DNA of 64,000 bases from Clostridiales bacterium Firm_16 (GTDB taxonomy: Bacteria > Bacillota > Clostridia > Saccharofermentanales > Saccharofermentanaceae): the NCBI GenBank assembly GCA_001604185.1, contig LVAV01000111.1, positions 24,648 through 88,647 on the forward strand, written 5' to 3'. Numbering within the stretch: position 1 is the first letter of the stretch; every line of letters starts with the position of its first letter. Under the pieces are notes generated by a model. The model was not told the origin of the DNA, made no database searches, and saw only the letters and a list, made by a program, of their open reading frames with translations. Below are positions 8,868-17,785 of this stretch, piece by piece. Position numbers and translations under genes: made by a program.

Positions 8868-9530
8868 TCACTTCTCAATAAGGGAAAAAGCCTGGCTCAA
8901 TTCTGTGATACATTCCACACCTTCCGGAACCGGTTTTCCGAATCGGTTGATCCAGAGCGTGCGAATACCCAGGGCACTTGCTCCCTTCACATCACTACTG
9001 ATCGAATCGCCGATATGGATCACTTCATCCGGTGCAAGACCGTTTTTCTGAAGCGCCATTTCGAAGAGTTCAGGACGTGGTTTATAAGACTTTGCATCTT
9101 CTGATGTGAATACACCCGATGGTGTCAGGCCATGAAACGCGATGGCTTTCTCGACATCTGCAGTATCAATATTTGAAACAATATAAATGGGGAGCGGACT
9201 GTTCTGAAAGAATGCAATTGTATCCTCGAATAAGCCCGGTGCGACCCAGTGGGCGAAAAGCATATCTGCCAGTTCTACTGCATCCGCGTCGGATTGAAAA
9301 TGTTCTAAGGTATGTTGGATAGATCGCAACTCGATCTCACGCTGCTTCATAAACGTCTCACCGGAAGCATCAGTAAACATACTCTGGAAATCTCGCCACC
9401 AGTAGCCGTCTATTTCTGACGTGTTTTCCGCTTTACCGGTATCGTATATGATCTTGGAAACTTTCTGGACGATCTCTCCATCCTCATGTGCAAGTGTTCC
9501 GTAAAAATCGACGAAAAATGCTTTTATCAT
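8868..9530 (-). CDS. HAD superfamily hydrolase (DxYGT type)
   Basis: A 220-residue soluble HAD hydrolase, subfamily IA. Motif I is DFYGTL (Asp8 is the nucleophile). The second Asp of DxDGT is replaced by Tyr, as in haloacid-dehalogenase-like members. Motif II is near 'PIYIVSNID', Lys of motif III is in 'KPRPELF', and motif IV is 'HIGDSISSDVKGASALG'. A helical cap lies at about 15-90. GGAGAA lies a few bases before the ATG. Because of the Tyr, it may be a dehalogenase-like or atypical phosphatase. No neighbour indicates its substrate. Confidence 0.8.
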   Translation of the reverse strand: MIKAFFVDFYGTLAHEDGEIVQKVSKIIYDTGKAENTSEIDGYWWRDFQSMFTDASGETFMKQREIELRSIQHTLEHFQSDADAVELADMLFAHWVAPGLFEDTIAFFQNSPLPIYIVSNIDTADVEKAIAFHGLTPSGVFTSEDAKSYKPRPELFEMALQKNGLAPDEVIHIGDSISSDVKGASALGIRTLWINRFGKPVPEGVECITELSQAFSLIEK

Positions 9531-9614
9531 TTCTATTCTCCAGCACGTAAATTTCTGTCAGGATATCTCCACTCTGCTTTTCTATTATACACTTTTCATC
9601 CTTCAACACTACTC

Positions 9615-10625
9615 TCATGCAGTCCGTCTGGAGACAGTCGGTTCCACATATGTGGGAGGCTCACCGAAAGAAACCGCGTCTTCATAAAATTTCGCATCGA
9701 ATCCATGGATGCCGTCAGGTACACTGGTGAAATCTCCGGCATTCTCTTTATACGAACCGTTCTGGATCTTTATACCACGGATCTGACCATACAAATCCAG
9801 ATGAATGGCAAGGGTACAGACAGATATTCCGACTGACATTTCATAATAGACGATCTGACCGTCATCCACATTCTTGATCCATGTGCGATAGATTTTGCTC
9901 TGGTCCTGATTCACCAGGAACCAACCAAGATAATACTTACTTTCAGAAGATATTTGGGGCAGTACATCCACTGTGAAATAAAGATCTACATCCGGAATCT
10001 TCACGCTACGGTCAAACTTGTATGTTTTCTTATTCGTAAAGTAAGTCAAAAAACTGTAGTAGCATCGCTCTGCATGTTCACGTCCCGGGTGAGCGCCCCA
10101 GGCGAAGAAAGGCGGCGAAGGAAAACCTATATCTTCCTGGATGCCCATGGCGAATACTCCTACAGAGTCGGGATCCGGGTCATAGGTAATAAAATGCTGC
10201 CAGTACATCAAATAGTGTTTCCCGTTAGCTGTGAACAGACATTTGGCCTCGAAATACCAACTGTCTTGTCTGGGAGTATAATTAACGACATCAGAGAAAG
10301 TTGCATAAGAATGCGAAGTAAAAGTAATATCACTTCCTCCAAAGCGTGAGAAAAGATGCTCGAAAACTGCATCCCAGTCATTACAATTCTCCAAAGCAAA
10401 CTTCGAGAAGTGTTTCTTGATCCTCTGCGGATCCTTCTCCTTTAACCCAGAGAAAACATCTTTCTCAAAATCTTCCATGCGACCGGTAACGAGCTCGACC
10501 CGGTCGGCGTAGGTCATCGTCTCTCTATGCATGGGAAAAGAACCGAAAGAAACATAAAGGGATATAGCTACCAGGATCAGTAGTACCGCACCGAAGAATA
10601 TAAGGATTCGTGCATTTGCTTTCAT
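9615..10625 (-). CDS. Uncharacterised membrane-anchored protein
   Basis: I do not recognise this 336-residue protein. One membrane helix at about 7-27 is followed by a long extracytoplasmic part, so it is an N-terminally anchored exported protein. There is no lipobox. The middle holds two to three stretches rich in aromatic residues, such as 'QDSWYFEAKCLF' and 'GKHYLMYWQHFITY', suggesting a beta-rich DUF4829/NTF2-like fold, though this is only an impression. A good GGAGG lies eight bases before the ATG. It is flanked by an HAD hydrolase and an acetyltransferase on the same strand with no clear operon. Confidence 0.5.
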   Translation of the reverse strand: MKANARILIFFGAVLLILVAISLYVSFGSFPMHRETMTYADRVELVTGRMEDFEKDVFSGLKEKDPQRIKKHFSKFALENCNDWDAVFEHLFSRFGGSDITFTSHSYATFSDVVNYTPRQDSWYFEAKCLFTANGKHYLMYWQHFITYDPDPDSVGVFAMGIQEDIGFPSPPFFAWGAHPGREHAERCYYSFLTYFTNKKTYKFDRSVKIPDVDLYFTVDVLPQISSESKYYLGWFLVNQDQSKIYRTWIKNVDDGQIVYYEMSVGISVCTLAIHLDLYGQIRGIKIQNGSYKENAGDFTSVPDGIHGFDAKFYEDAVSFGEPPTYVEPTVSRRTA

Positions 10626-10712
10626 ACGATTTTCCTCCCGCTCTACTTGTGAAACAACTCGTGTCTCATTTCGTTACAAGCAAAGAGGGAAATCGTTATA
10701 GAAAAACAATCA

Positions 10713-11129
10713 TCAATTTACGGCTTTCCACATGGCACGGTTCTCGACCGTTTCAAATCCGTATCTGGCATAAAGTGTATGTGCATCACGAGTCATAAGC
10801 AGACCACGGAGCGGAGAGAATTCCGGAGAATTCACGACGTGGGAAACCAGTTCTTTTCCCAGACCCATATGCTGATACTCAACATCTATGATTACATCAC
10901 AGAGATAGAAAGTCGTCGCCAGATCACTGATCACCCTGGCAAACCCGATGAGCTTACTGTCCTCATCCAGAACAATTCCATAACAGTAAGAATTCTCCAT
11001 CGATTTCTTGATGGTCTCGATGGGGCGCTTGTCTGCCCAATACGTCATCTTCAGAAGTCGCTCGACATCCTCGGCCTTGATCTTCTCACTACCATCTACA
11101 ATGTGATATTTCAATGAACAACTATTCAT
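10713..11129 (-). CDS. GNAT family N-acetyltransferase
   Basis: A 138-residue acetyl-CoA-dependent acetyltransferase. The acetyl-CoA loop appears as 'EYQHMGLGKELVSHVV' (Q/R-x-x-G-x-G/A type, with GLGKEL), preceded by the beta-strand 'FYLCDVIIDVEY' and followed by 'LYARYGFE', which is typical of the fold's end. The start is the ATG at 11129, which shares an ATGA overlap with the stop of the tautomerase gene at 11126. A TTG six bases upstream is less likely. The pair is therefore a tight two-gene operon. The acceptor molecule is unknown. Confidence 0.8.
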   Translation of the reverse strand: MNSCSLKYHIVDGSEKIKAEDVERLLKMTYWADKRPIETIKKSMENSYCYGIVLDEDSKLIGFARVISDLATTFYLCDVIIDVEYQHMGLGKELVSHVVNSPEFSPLRGLLMTRDAHTLYARYGFETVENRAMWKAVN

Positions 11130-11353
11130 TCGCAAGTATACCCCGGCTTCTTATAAAGGTTCTCATCCGGTGCGATCTGTACATCCCAGACATCGGATTT
11201 CCATTTCTCCTGAGGGATCTCCTTGATCGCAACAGTCACGGAAGATTCATTGCAGCCCAGCTCCGCAGCTACGACTTTGGACACAGCCTCAGCGCATTTT
11301 GCCTTCACTTCTTCTGTTCTTCCCGGGTAACACTTGATCTCTACATGTGGCAT
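11126..11353 (-). CDS. 4-oxalocrotonate tautomerase-like protein (short form)
   Basis: A 75-residue member of the 4-OT family. It starts Met-Pro-His-Val-Glu-Ile, giving the catalytic N-terminal Pro, and continues 'KCYPGRTEEVKAKCAEAVSKV' (helix 1) and 'SSVTVAIKEIPQEKW' (strand 2 and loop). This length is normal for the short 4-OT class. GAGAGG precedes the ATG. It overlaps the acetyltransferase gene by four bases (ATGA), so the two are translated together. Confidence 0.85.
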   Translation of the reverse strand: MPHVEIKCYPGRTEEVKAKCAEAVSKVVAAELGCNESSVTVAIKEIPQEKWKSDVWDVQIAPDENLYKKPGYTCE

Positions 11354-11462
11354 ATTCTTTACCTCTCAATCTTTCTCTTTCAATATGTTTTTCTTCAAGT
11401 TATTTCAATGTCTTCTTTTACAACATTCAGTCTTACGATGTTTTCTGTTATATCATTCCGTT

Positions 11463-12179
11463 TTATTTCTCGTGCTTTCGAATGATGGAACAAACTTCAA
11501 CCGCATCTGCAAAATCCGAATCGGTGATTCCGAGTTCCTTCATATCCGATGCCACGGCATCCTGAAAGAGAGACAACGCTTCTTTGGCAAATTCATCGAA
11601 GATCACATAAGTCCTGGCGTAGTCGAAAATCGCAGGAGCGATGCGTGCGTTCATCCAGTCGATGATCGTATACGTATCTATTTCATTCGCACATGGCCGG
11701 TCATCTTTCTTTGGAAGCATAATGTTCAGAAAGTGCAGATCCAGGTGGCAAATACACGACGGATATACATCGAATAGATGTTCAATCAACGGTACCATCT
11801 TATTTTTCTCTTCATCCGTGACGCCCATATAGGCGGTATCGGTCAGGCGCGGCATCCGGATACCGGCTGCTTTCGCAGCGTGAACTTTTCGGTGTGCCGA
11901 AGCAAGAATATTGAATCCTTCTAAGTAACCCGTACGTACTCTTTTTTCCAGTTCTTCGCCATCGATCAGATCCATCTTAATGATGTGCGGATCATCTGTG
12001 TCATAGTAACGAACCGGACAGAGTCCCACCTGGTTCACCGTCTTCTGCTGCTGTTTCTCAAAGCTGATCCATTCTTCCGGATAGGTCGGTTTATACACCT
12101 TATATGCGAAGCCCTGATATCGGAAAACCTCTGCCTGTGCACCTCGGCCGATCAGGATCTGTGTACCATCAAAATCCAT
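11463..12179 (-). CDS. Aminoglycoside-phosphotransferase/choline-kinase-like small-molecule kinase
   Basis: A protein-kinase-fold enzyme of about 238 residues. It has a glycine-rich loop 'IGRGAQAEVF', a Lys in 'AYKVYKP', the catalytic loop 'HLDLHFLNIML' (H-x-D-x-x-x-x-N) and a metal-binding Asp in 'IIDWM'. It resembles the TIGR02172 paralogous family from memory. The ORF could be read open from 12275, but that overlaps the upstream gene. The ATG at 12179 has AGGTGA five bases before it, and the ATG at 12194 is a weaker alternative. The start lies 22 bases after the HEMGH protein's stop, so the two are in one operon. The substrate is unknown. Confidence 0.7.
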   Translation of the reverse strand: MDFDGTQILIGRGAQAEVFRYQGFAYKVYKPTYPEEWISFEKQQQKTVNQVGLCPVRYYDTDDPHIIKMDLIDGEELEKRVRTGYLEGFNILASAHRKVHAAKAAGIRMPRLTDTAYMGVTDEEKNKMVPLIEHLFDVYPSCICHLDLHFLNIMLPKKDDRPCANEIDTYTIIDWMNARIAPAIFDYARTYVIFDEFAKEALSLFQDAVASDMKELGITDSDFADAVEVCSIIRKHEK

Positions 12180-12201
12180 ACTCTTCACCTGCATTTTCTG
12201 C

Positions 12202-12840
12202 TCATTCGAATCTCGCACACTGTACCTCAGGATTGTCCTGAAGTTCAAGTCGGATCTGCGGTACATCCACACCAAGTTTCATCAGATTCTCCCGTGCAGA
12301 TAGCAGGAAGTTCTCTGCGTTCTCAGATGCAATTTCCAGATCGCACTTAGCCAGTTCTTTTCCCGTATCAATAGAGATACCGATTTCATTCAGGACTGCT
12401 TCGAGAGACTTATTATTCTTCAGCGCAAGAAGCACGCTGTTCAGCTGCAGGTAACCATATACCATAACATTCATGAGTTGATCTGTGCCCCAGATTCTTT
12501 CGTAGAAGCCTGCAAAATCTTCTCCTTCCGGCACCGGAGACGGCATGTTGTTTACTGCGTTCTGGATCATGTTCTGCAGTTCCGAAAGACGCTCGTCCTC
12601 ACCGATCTGTCGATAGTATGCAACGGCCAGTTCGTTGACGTACATTTCTTCCTTCACATTGGACATCTCCACATCGCATCCGCTCTTGATACAATGTCCC
12701 ATCTCGTGCACCAGATTATACCAGTGGAAATAAAGATCGAATTTGTATTGGATGTTGTCCGCGCCAAGAAGCATGGCAAATCCCATCTGCTGCTCTTCGG
12801 TTCCGGTCTCATACTTACCGGACATGATCACATAGCTCAT
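12202..12840 (-). CDS. Uncharacterised HEMGH zinc-metallopeptidase-like protein
   Basis: A 212-residue soluble protein with no signal peptide. It carries the zinc-site pattern HEMGH at 45-49, preceded by 'DLYFHWYNLV'. A possible third ligand is Glu70 in 'VNELAVAYYR', giving a gluzincin-like HExxH plus NE spacing of 20 residues. The rest is helical. I do not recognise the family. GAGGTAAC precedes the ATG. It is the first gene of an operon with the small-molecule kinase and has its own promoter, separate from the large NTPase gene upstream. It could be an intracellular peptidase or a structural zinc protein. Confidence 0.6.
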   Translation of the reverse strand: MSYVIMSGKYETGTEEQQMGFAMLLGADNIQYKFDLYFHWYNLVHEMGHCIKSGCDVEMSNVKEEMYVNELAVAYYRQIGEDERLSELQNMIQNAVNNMPSPVPEGEDFAGFYERIWGTDQLMNVMVYGYLQLNSVLLALKNNKSLEAVLNEIGISIDTGKELAKCDLEIASENAENFLLSARENLMKLGVDVPQIRLELQDNPEVQCARFE

Positions 12841-12901
12841 CTATTGTTACCTCGTTTTCCTGTGTTTGTGTTTCTTACAGGTACTCTTCCTGATTCACGA
12901 T

Positions 12902-12933
12902 ACCATTATACTCTTATGGTCCTTTCTCGGTAA
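12902..12933 (-). promoter_or_regulatory. Promoter of the HEMGH protein/kinase operon
   Basis: On the minus strand, TTACCG (12928-12933), 17 bases and TATAAT (12905-12910) lie about 65 bases before the ATG at 12840. An inverted pair ACCAT/ATGGT (12902-12906 with 12916-12920) surrounds the -10 element and may be a regulator site. Confidence 0.55.
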
Positions 12934-13010
12934 GAGATTGCTAGGCTACATATTTGGTGTTTGATTTTCTTCATACAGTCGTTTCTGACGAATACTATTC
13001 TTTACTCACA

Positions 13011-16000
13011 CTACTCCAGAATACACTTCAATACTTCGCATAAATGATTGGTGCTGGTATTCATTGGTATAATGATCTGATCACCTTCCCTCAACTTGAT
13101 TTCTATACTAATATTGGATTTACCTATCTGCGCAATACTTGCATAGTAGATTTTTCTGCAGTTCTCCGGGAAAAAACTGCTGCACACGAACACGTTGCCA
13201 AAGATATGTCCCTGTATCGTTTTTTTGAACAGTCCCTTCTTTCCGCTGCTCTCCACTGCCAGCACTTGTTCTTTTTTCACACCTTTAGCATAGGAGTCAA
13301 TCGCTTCCTGGGCCGAAACAGAGTCATCTTTAGCAAGCTTCAATGCTTCATATTGCAACTTCGTTCTAATCTCTTCGACCTTTTTCTCGTCTAACTCAAC
13401 AGGTTTGGGATCAACAGTTGCATTGATTTCTGCTTTAAGACTTTTAAGGTTAATTATACCTGCACATACATCCAACTTATCTATAGGCAGTAATATATTA
13501 TCAGTCGACAAATTTACAACAAGACCGGAAAACTTGCGAGAAGATTTCACATATTCATAGCACTCTATGAAAGGACAGTATCCTCCATCTATTTTACCTT
13601 GAAACTTCATCTCAACAAGAAAACGTTGTACAGATAATCTGTCTGTAAAAACTGGATAATACCGTTCACCTTCTTTAGTTGTAAGACACTTGCTCGCCTT
13701 TTCTCCGGTCGCAGGATCGATCAATAAAACCTCCCAGACTTTTGCCGCAAAGAAAGCAAGTATGTTTTCAGGTTTTAATGCCTTCGTTCCGTTCATTCTG
13801 TTCGTTTCAAATGCTTCAAGGATCTTAGAATTGTCAGGGGTATCCTTTGAATGACCCAAATTGAGTAATTTTATAATCTGTCCTACAGTATCCTCATCTA
13901 CTTTTGTCGGATCCGTCGCACGAAGCTTATCATATATACTCATACCCTGATTCGCGTATTTCTTCCAAAGTGGATTATTGGCATCGATGTCATTGACCAC
14001 CAATCCGGCTACAGAATATGTATGCGCCAGCATCGAATAAATATCGACACTATTGTATTTCTTTGCTGCATTTTCAAGCATCGAAATACATAATTCCAAA
14101 TAGTCCAGACCCTTAGCATAGTTATAAGGTATGTTAGAGTTATCGAGGAAATACTGTATAATCAGACCAAGGACTCTTTCGTATCGAGCAACATCCTTCT
14201 CATCTTCCACATCACTGTTCTCTTCTAGAATCTGTTTTACAATAATGCCATATTCTTGAGCCACACTCTCGTCAACAGGTTCATTTTCCATTGTAAGCAT
14301 TTTGTTAACCGGGATAGAGCATGTCTCAAACCATAGTTTCAAGGTCTTATCTTTGTTTCCATCTATGGCATTTTCCAAACTGACCTTTCGACAGTTATTC
14401 AGAATACTCCATGCAACAGTATAATGTTCAGGGAAAGTTGATCGTACAACTGCAAATGCTATTATGGATGCAATAGTCATGTAATCCTTGCATTTTCTCG
14501 AGGATGGTCCTTCTAAATATCGATTCTTCAAAATTTCCATCCACTTTTCATGAAAACTTTTGTATGAGTCATATTCGGTCCTATTGGAAAACCACACGTA
14601 TTTCACTATATTCATACATGCATCTGAAAACAATTTATCTTCCTGAGGTAATTCGGTCGTTGTATATGTAAACAGGAATATATCGAAGGCCCGGTGTGCC
14701 CAATTCAACTGGTTCTTCCTCATTTCTTCAGACATCTTTCCATGCAACGCTAATTCACCCACAGTAATTGCTCCTAAGTGATACGTTCTGCCGCAGAATG
14801 ATACATTCTGAATATTATAATAATCAGTACCATGTCTTTTCTGTTCTTCTATAAGGTGGATTACATCACATGACTGCTCATCAATCTGTATTGCCTTTTG
14901 AACATGTTCGTACGCTTTAAGGCAATGCTCAATATCTCCAAATCGTAATTCCGTCATTGCTATATTATAGTATCCACCAGATGTCATGTGCAGGTTCTCT
15001 TTGCTTGGATGCTGTTTATAGAATTCTTCTCTCTTTTGAAGTCCTTCATCATACATCTTTAGTGTCATATCCAAGTTTTCAAGGCGCTGATACATCTCAC
15101 CAATACAATCTACATATGGCAGTGGTTCTGATCGGGAGTAGTATTCTTTCCAAGATGCCTCGTCCATCATATCAAGACCTTCTTGTCCAATCGAGATGGC
15201 TTCCTTTAACGCTTCAGGATCACTCGAACCTTTCATATAAACAAGTGCATTATAATAGCATGTATACAATTGCAGTCGTTGCCAAGGATCATTTCCCCAG
15301 TCAAACGCTTTCTTGCTTTCTTCTATGTATTTCTTCGCATATTCGAATGCAACTTCACGTTCATCTATCGCATCTAAATAAGAACCCAGTCGGTGGTAAA
15401 GCGAGATTTTCAATTGGCTCAGGCTTTCTATCTGGGTTTTTTCCTCGTATGCCTTGATTATTGAATCCCCTTTTTGCAAAACAGGAATCAAGATACTAAA
15501 ATCCTTCATCGTGGAACTATATGCCTCCGGCAAAATGTCGATCGCGAACTGAAGAGTTTCCGAACACTTTCCCTTCTCGGCAGCATATTCCAAGGCACCA
15601 ATCAACCATGTACCATTATCTTTTATGCTTGATTCACGACAGATCTTAGCCGCGTTCTCAGCATACGCCGAATCACTATTTTGCACGTATTTTCCAAGGA
15701 ACTCTGTAAAAGTCTCTTTGTCATCGGATTCGATTATATGATGCATCCATTCTTTTCTACGAACAGGATCTGTTTCATCTAGACCTTTAAGATAGTCACT
15801 TATTCTTTTGTTTATTGTGATCCTCTCGTTGTTTTCATTAATCTCGGATAACAAACCTGCCCTGACACATTTGTGCAGATAATCATACCGGCCATCACTT
15901 CGTAACTGGAAGTGTTCTTCCAAGAAGTTTACAAATCTGCTGAAATCCAGCTGACTCCATTCTTCTGCACATAGACTTGCCAAATCTTCAATTCTTAACC

Positions 16001-17564
16001 CAAATCGACTCGCAGCAATAAGATTGAAAACAGATTCCGCAAGTTTAGGATTGATTCGATTTCCCACTTCACGGAAAACATCAACACATAGTTTCTCTAC
16101 ATTTGAAGAACATGTGGAAAGAATATCAATCTGTCGCTGTGCAATAGCTATATTAGCATCCACGTTTAAACGATTGATCTCATCGAAATCCTCAGCGCTC
16201 ATCATCAACAGTCTTGTAACAACAAGGCTTATGTATAACGGATTATCCGCTTCCTGGGACAGCAGAATGTTCGATACTACCTCCTGAGATAATTCTTTTC
16301 CGATATGAGAGCATATTCCATCTATGACCCTGCGCTTGTCGTCATCTTTCAAGGGCATGAGCACATGAGATGTCCTATAAGGTATCTCGAAATCGTTCGT
16401 ACATGTCACAAAGAATTTGGAACCTTTTGGTACAACAGCCGGGATAAAGATCAGATTATCTCTATTATCGTCTGGATATAACTGATCAAGGGCATCTACA
16501 AGGAACAGCACATTTCTATTGCCTTGTTCAACTCCTCGCAACAAGTCACTCAACCGGGTCTGCAACTCATTGATTTGTTCCTTCGCATTCTTTTTCAAAT
16601 CGATGGATATATCCGTATTAGGAAGCTTCAGGTAGGTCTCAACAAAATGTATTTCATTAGTTAACATATCCAGTGCATCATTGGAGTCATCCGAGAGTCC
16701 ACTGATAAGCGGAAAAACTTCCATATCCATTTTGCGACATTCTTCAGCTACTTTACTCAGCAAGGTACTCTTACCACTTCCAACCTCACCTTTGCACACA
16801 ATCACGGATTGATTCGGATCACGGATAAGATTGATACAGGCTTCCAGATCACTTTGTCTTGCGGCAAACATTCTGCTTTTATTCTCAACGAAATTCCATT
16901 GGTGACTTAATTCTCTTTCGACCGGAGACAGTTTATCAAACTGCTCCCACTCCGGAGCCAACGCTTCTTCCAGATCCTTGATCACCACCCTTGAAAAATC
17001 ATTAATATCGGATTGTCGTACTTGTCCATCTTCTATGTGGATTTCATAATTCGTCACAGAACTATTCGTCAGTTTTTCAATCTTCGACTTTAGCTCTGCA
17101 AGTTTAACTCCGTACTCCTCATTCTCAGCAAGGTAAATATCTGGAATATTTTCCCCGACTATGTTCCGAAAGTAGACTAGGGTCTTCCTTTGCTTGAGTA
17201 TGGCACCATACTCAACTTCAAGGGCTGTTACACTTTTTTCAAGATCATCTAACTGTAATTGATGAATCGTATCCGTTTCCTTTATGATCTTCCTGTCTGG
17301 AATCCAGCCGTATCTGTTTCCCAGAATGATAATCATAGGTGGATTGCTTCGATCAATTTCACGGAAGCAAACATCGAGAACTTTACGTGCTCCGTCATCA
17401 CTATCCAAATCCTGTGTATTTACTCCCCAACGAAGATCACAGAAATCAATTCTATCTCCGTGGCTATATGCTTTTTCATTTATTGTGGGAGCAACAACAT
17501 CTCGAATGGCGTCTCTTTCCGCCTGCATATCTCTAAACGTACTTGAAACAAATACAGTTCTCAT
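13011..17564 (-). CDS. DUF4062-NACHT/STAND NTPase with TPR repeats, candidate conflict-system protein
   Basis: A 1517-residue cytoplasmic protein. Residues 1-90 form a DUF4062 domain ('VFVSSTFRDMQAERD' and 'DLRWGV' at 43-48), as in eukaryotic NPHP3, NWD1 and TEP1. Next is a STAND-type P-loop NTPase with Walker A GEVGSGKST (259-267) and Walker B VLFLVDALDQL (352-362). After about 600 come helical TPR-like repeats, with 'YYNIAMTELRFGDIEHCLKAYEHV' style units up to about 1250. The C-terminal 250 residues are unfamiliar. Such proteins are molded as switches: a repeat sensor, an oligomerising ATPase and an N-terminal effector. GGAGGTGG precedes the ATG. The gene is visibly AT-richer than its neighbours, which suggests transfer. 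It appears to be transcribed alone. A defence role is inferred. Confidence 0.75.
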   Translation of the reverse strand: MRTVFVSSTFRDMQAERDAIRDVVAPTINEKAYSHGDRIDFCDLRWGVNTQDLDSDDGARKVLDVCFREIDRSNPPMIIILGNRYGWIPDRKIIKETDTIHQLQLDDLEKSVTALEVEYGAILKQRKTLVYFRNIVGENIPDIYLAENEEYGVKLAELKSKIEKLTNSSVTNYEIHIEDGQVRQSDINDFSRVVIKDLEEALAPEWEQFDKLSPVERELSHQWNFVENKSRMFAARQSDLEACINLIRDPNQSVIVCKGEVGSGKSTLLSKVAEECRKMDMEVFPLISGLSDDSNDALDMLTNEIHFVETYLKLPNTDISIDLKKNAKEQINELQTRLSDLLRGVEQGNRNVLFLVDALDQLYPDDNRDNLIFIPAVVPKGSKFFVTCTNDFEIPYRTSHVLMPLKDDDKRRVIDGICSHIGKELSQEVVSNILLSQEADNPLYISLVVTRLLMMSAEDFDEINRLNVDANIAIAQRQIDILSTCSSNVEKLCVDVFREVGNRINPKLAESVFNLIAASRFGLRIEDLASLCAEEWSQLDFSRFVNFLEEHFQLRSDGRYDYLHKCVRAGLLSEINENNERITINKRISDYLKGLDETDPVRRKEWMHHIIESDDKETFTEFLGKYVQNSDSAYAENAAKICRESSIKDNGTWLIGALEYAAEKGKCSETLQFAIDILPEAYSSTMKDFSILIPVLQKGDSIIKAYEEKTQIESLSQLKISLYHRLGSYLDAIDEREVAFEYAKKYIEESKKAFDWGNDPWQRLQLYTCYYNALVYMKGSSDPEALKEAISIGQEGLDMMDEASWKEYYSRSEPLPYVDCIGEMYQRLENLDMTLKMYDEGLQKREEFYKQHPSKENLHMTSGGYYNIAMTELRFGDIEHCLKAYEHVQKAIQIDEQSCDVIHLIEEQKRHGTDYYNIQNVSFCGRTYHLGAITVGELALHGKMSEEMRKNQLNWAHRAFDIFLFTYTTTELPQEDKLFSDACMNIVKYVWFSNRTEYDSYKSFHEKWMEILKNRYLEGPSSRKCKDYMTIASIIAFAVVRSTFPEHYTVAWSILNNCRKVSLENAIDGNKDKTLKLWFETCSIPVNKMLTMENEPVDESVAQEYGIIVKQILEENSDVEDEKDVARYERVLGLIIQYFLDNSNIPYNYAKGLDYLELCISMLENAAKKYNSVDIYSMLAHTYSVAGLVVNDIDANNPLWKKYANQGMSIYDKLRATDPTKVDEDTVGQIIKLLNLGHSKDTPDNSKILEAFETNRMNGTKALKPENILAFFAAKVWEVLLIDPATGEKASKCLTTKEGERYYPVFTDRLSVQRFLVEMKFQGKIDGGYCPFIECYEYVKSSRKFSGLVVNLSTDNILLPIDKLDVCAGIINLKSLKAEINATVDPKPVELDEKKVEEIRTKLQYEALKLAKDDSVSAQEAIDSYAKGVKKEQVLAVESSGKKGLFKKTIQGHIFGNVFVCSSFFPENCRKIYYASIAQIGKSNISIEIKLREGDQIIIPMNTSTNHLCEVLKCILE

Positions 17565-17785
17565 AAAGCCACCTCCAAAAGCCAGATATAATATAAACTT
17601 ATCACAAAGAGTTTGCCATTTTATGACTTTCTTCGCGTTTTTCTCAGATTTTGGAAATACAAAGTGGGTGCCCGCATTCTTGAATGTATTTCTCTTACAT
17701 GAGCCCTTAGCACGGCCCTATGCATGAGTATTGGCCAGCTTCTTCCCGTCCGGAAAAAGGCAACTTAATCCGGGACAGTTCCATT

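Noticed and set aside
12180..12275. Extension of the small-molecule kinase start to 12275
   Set aside because: It would overlap the upstream gene by over 70 bases without an SD, while ATG 12179 has AGGTGA in place.
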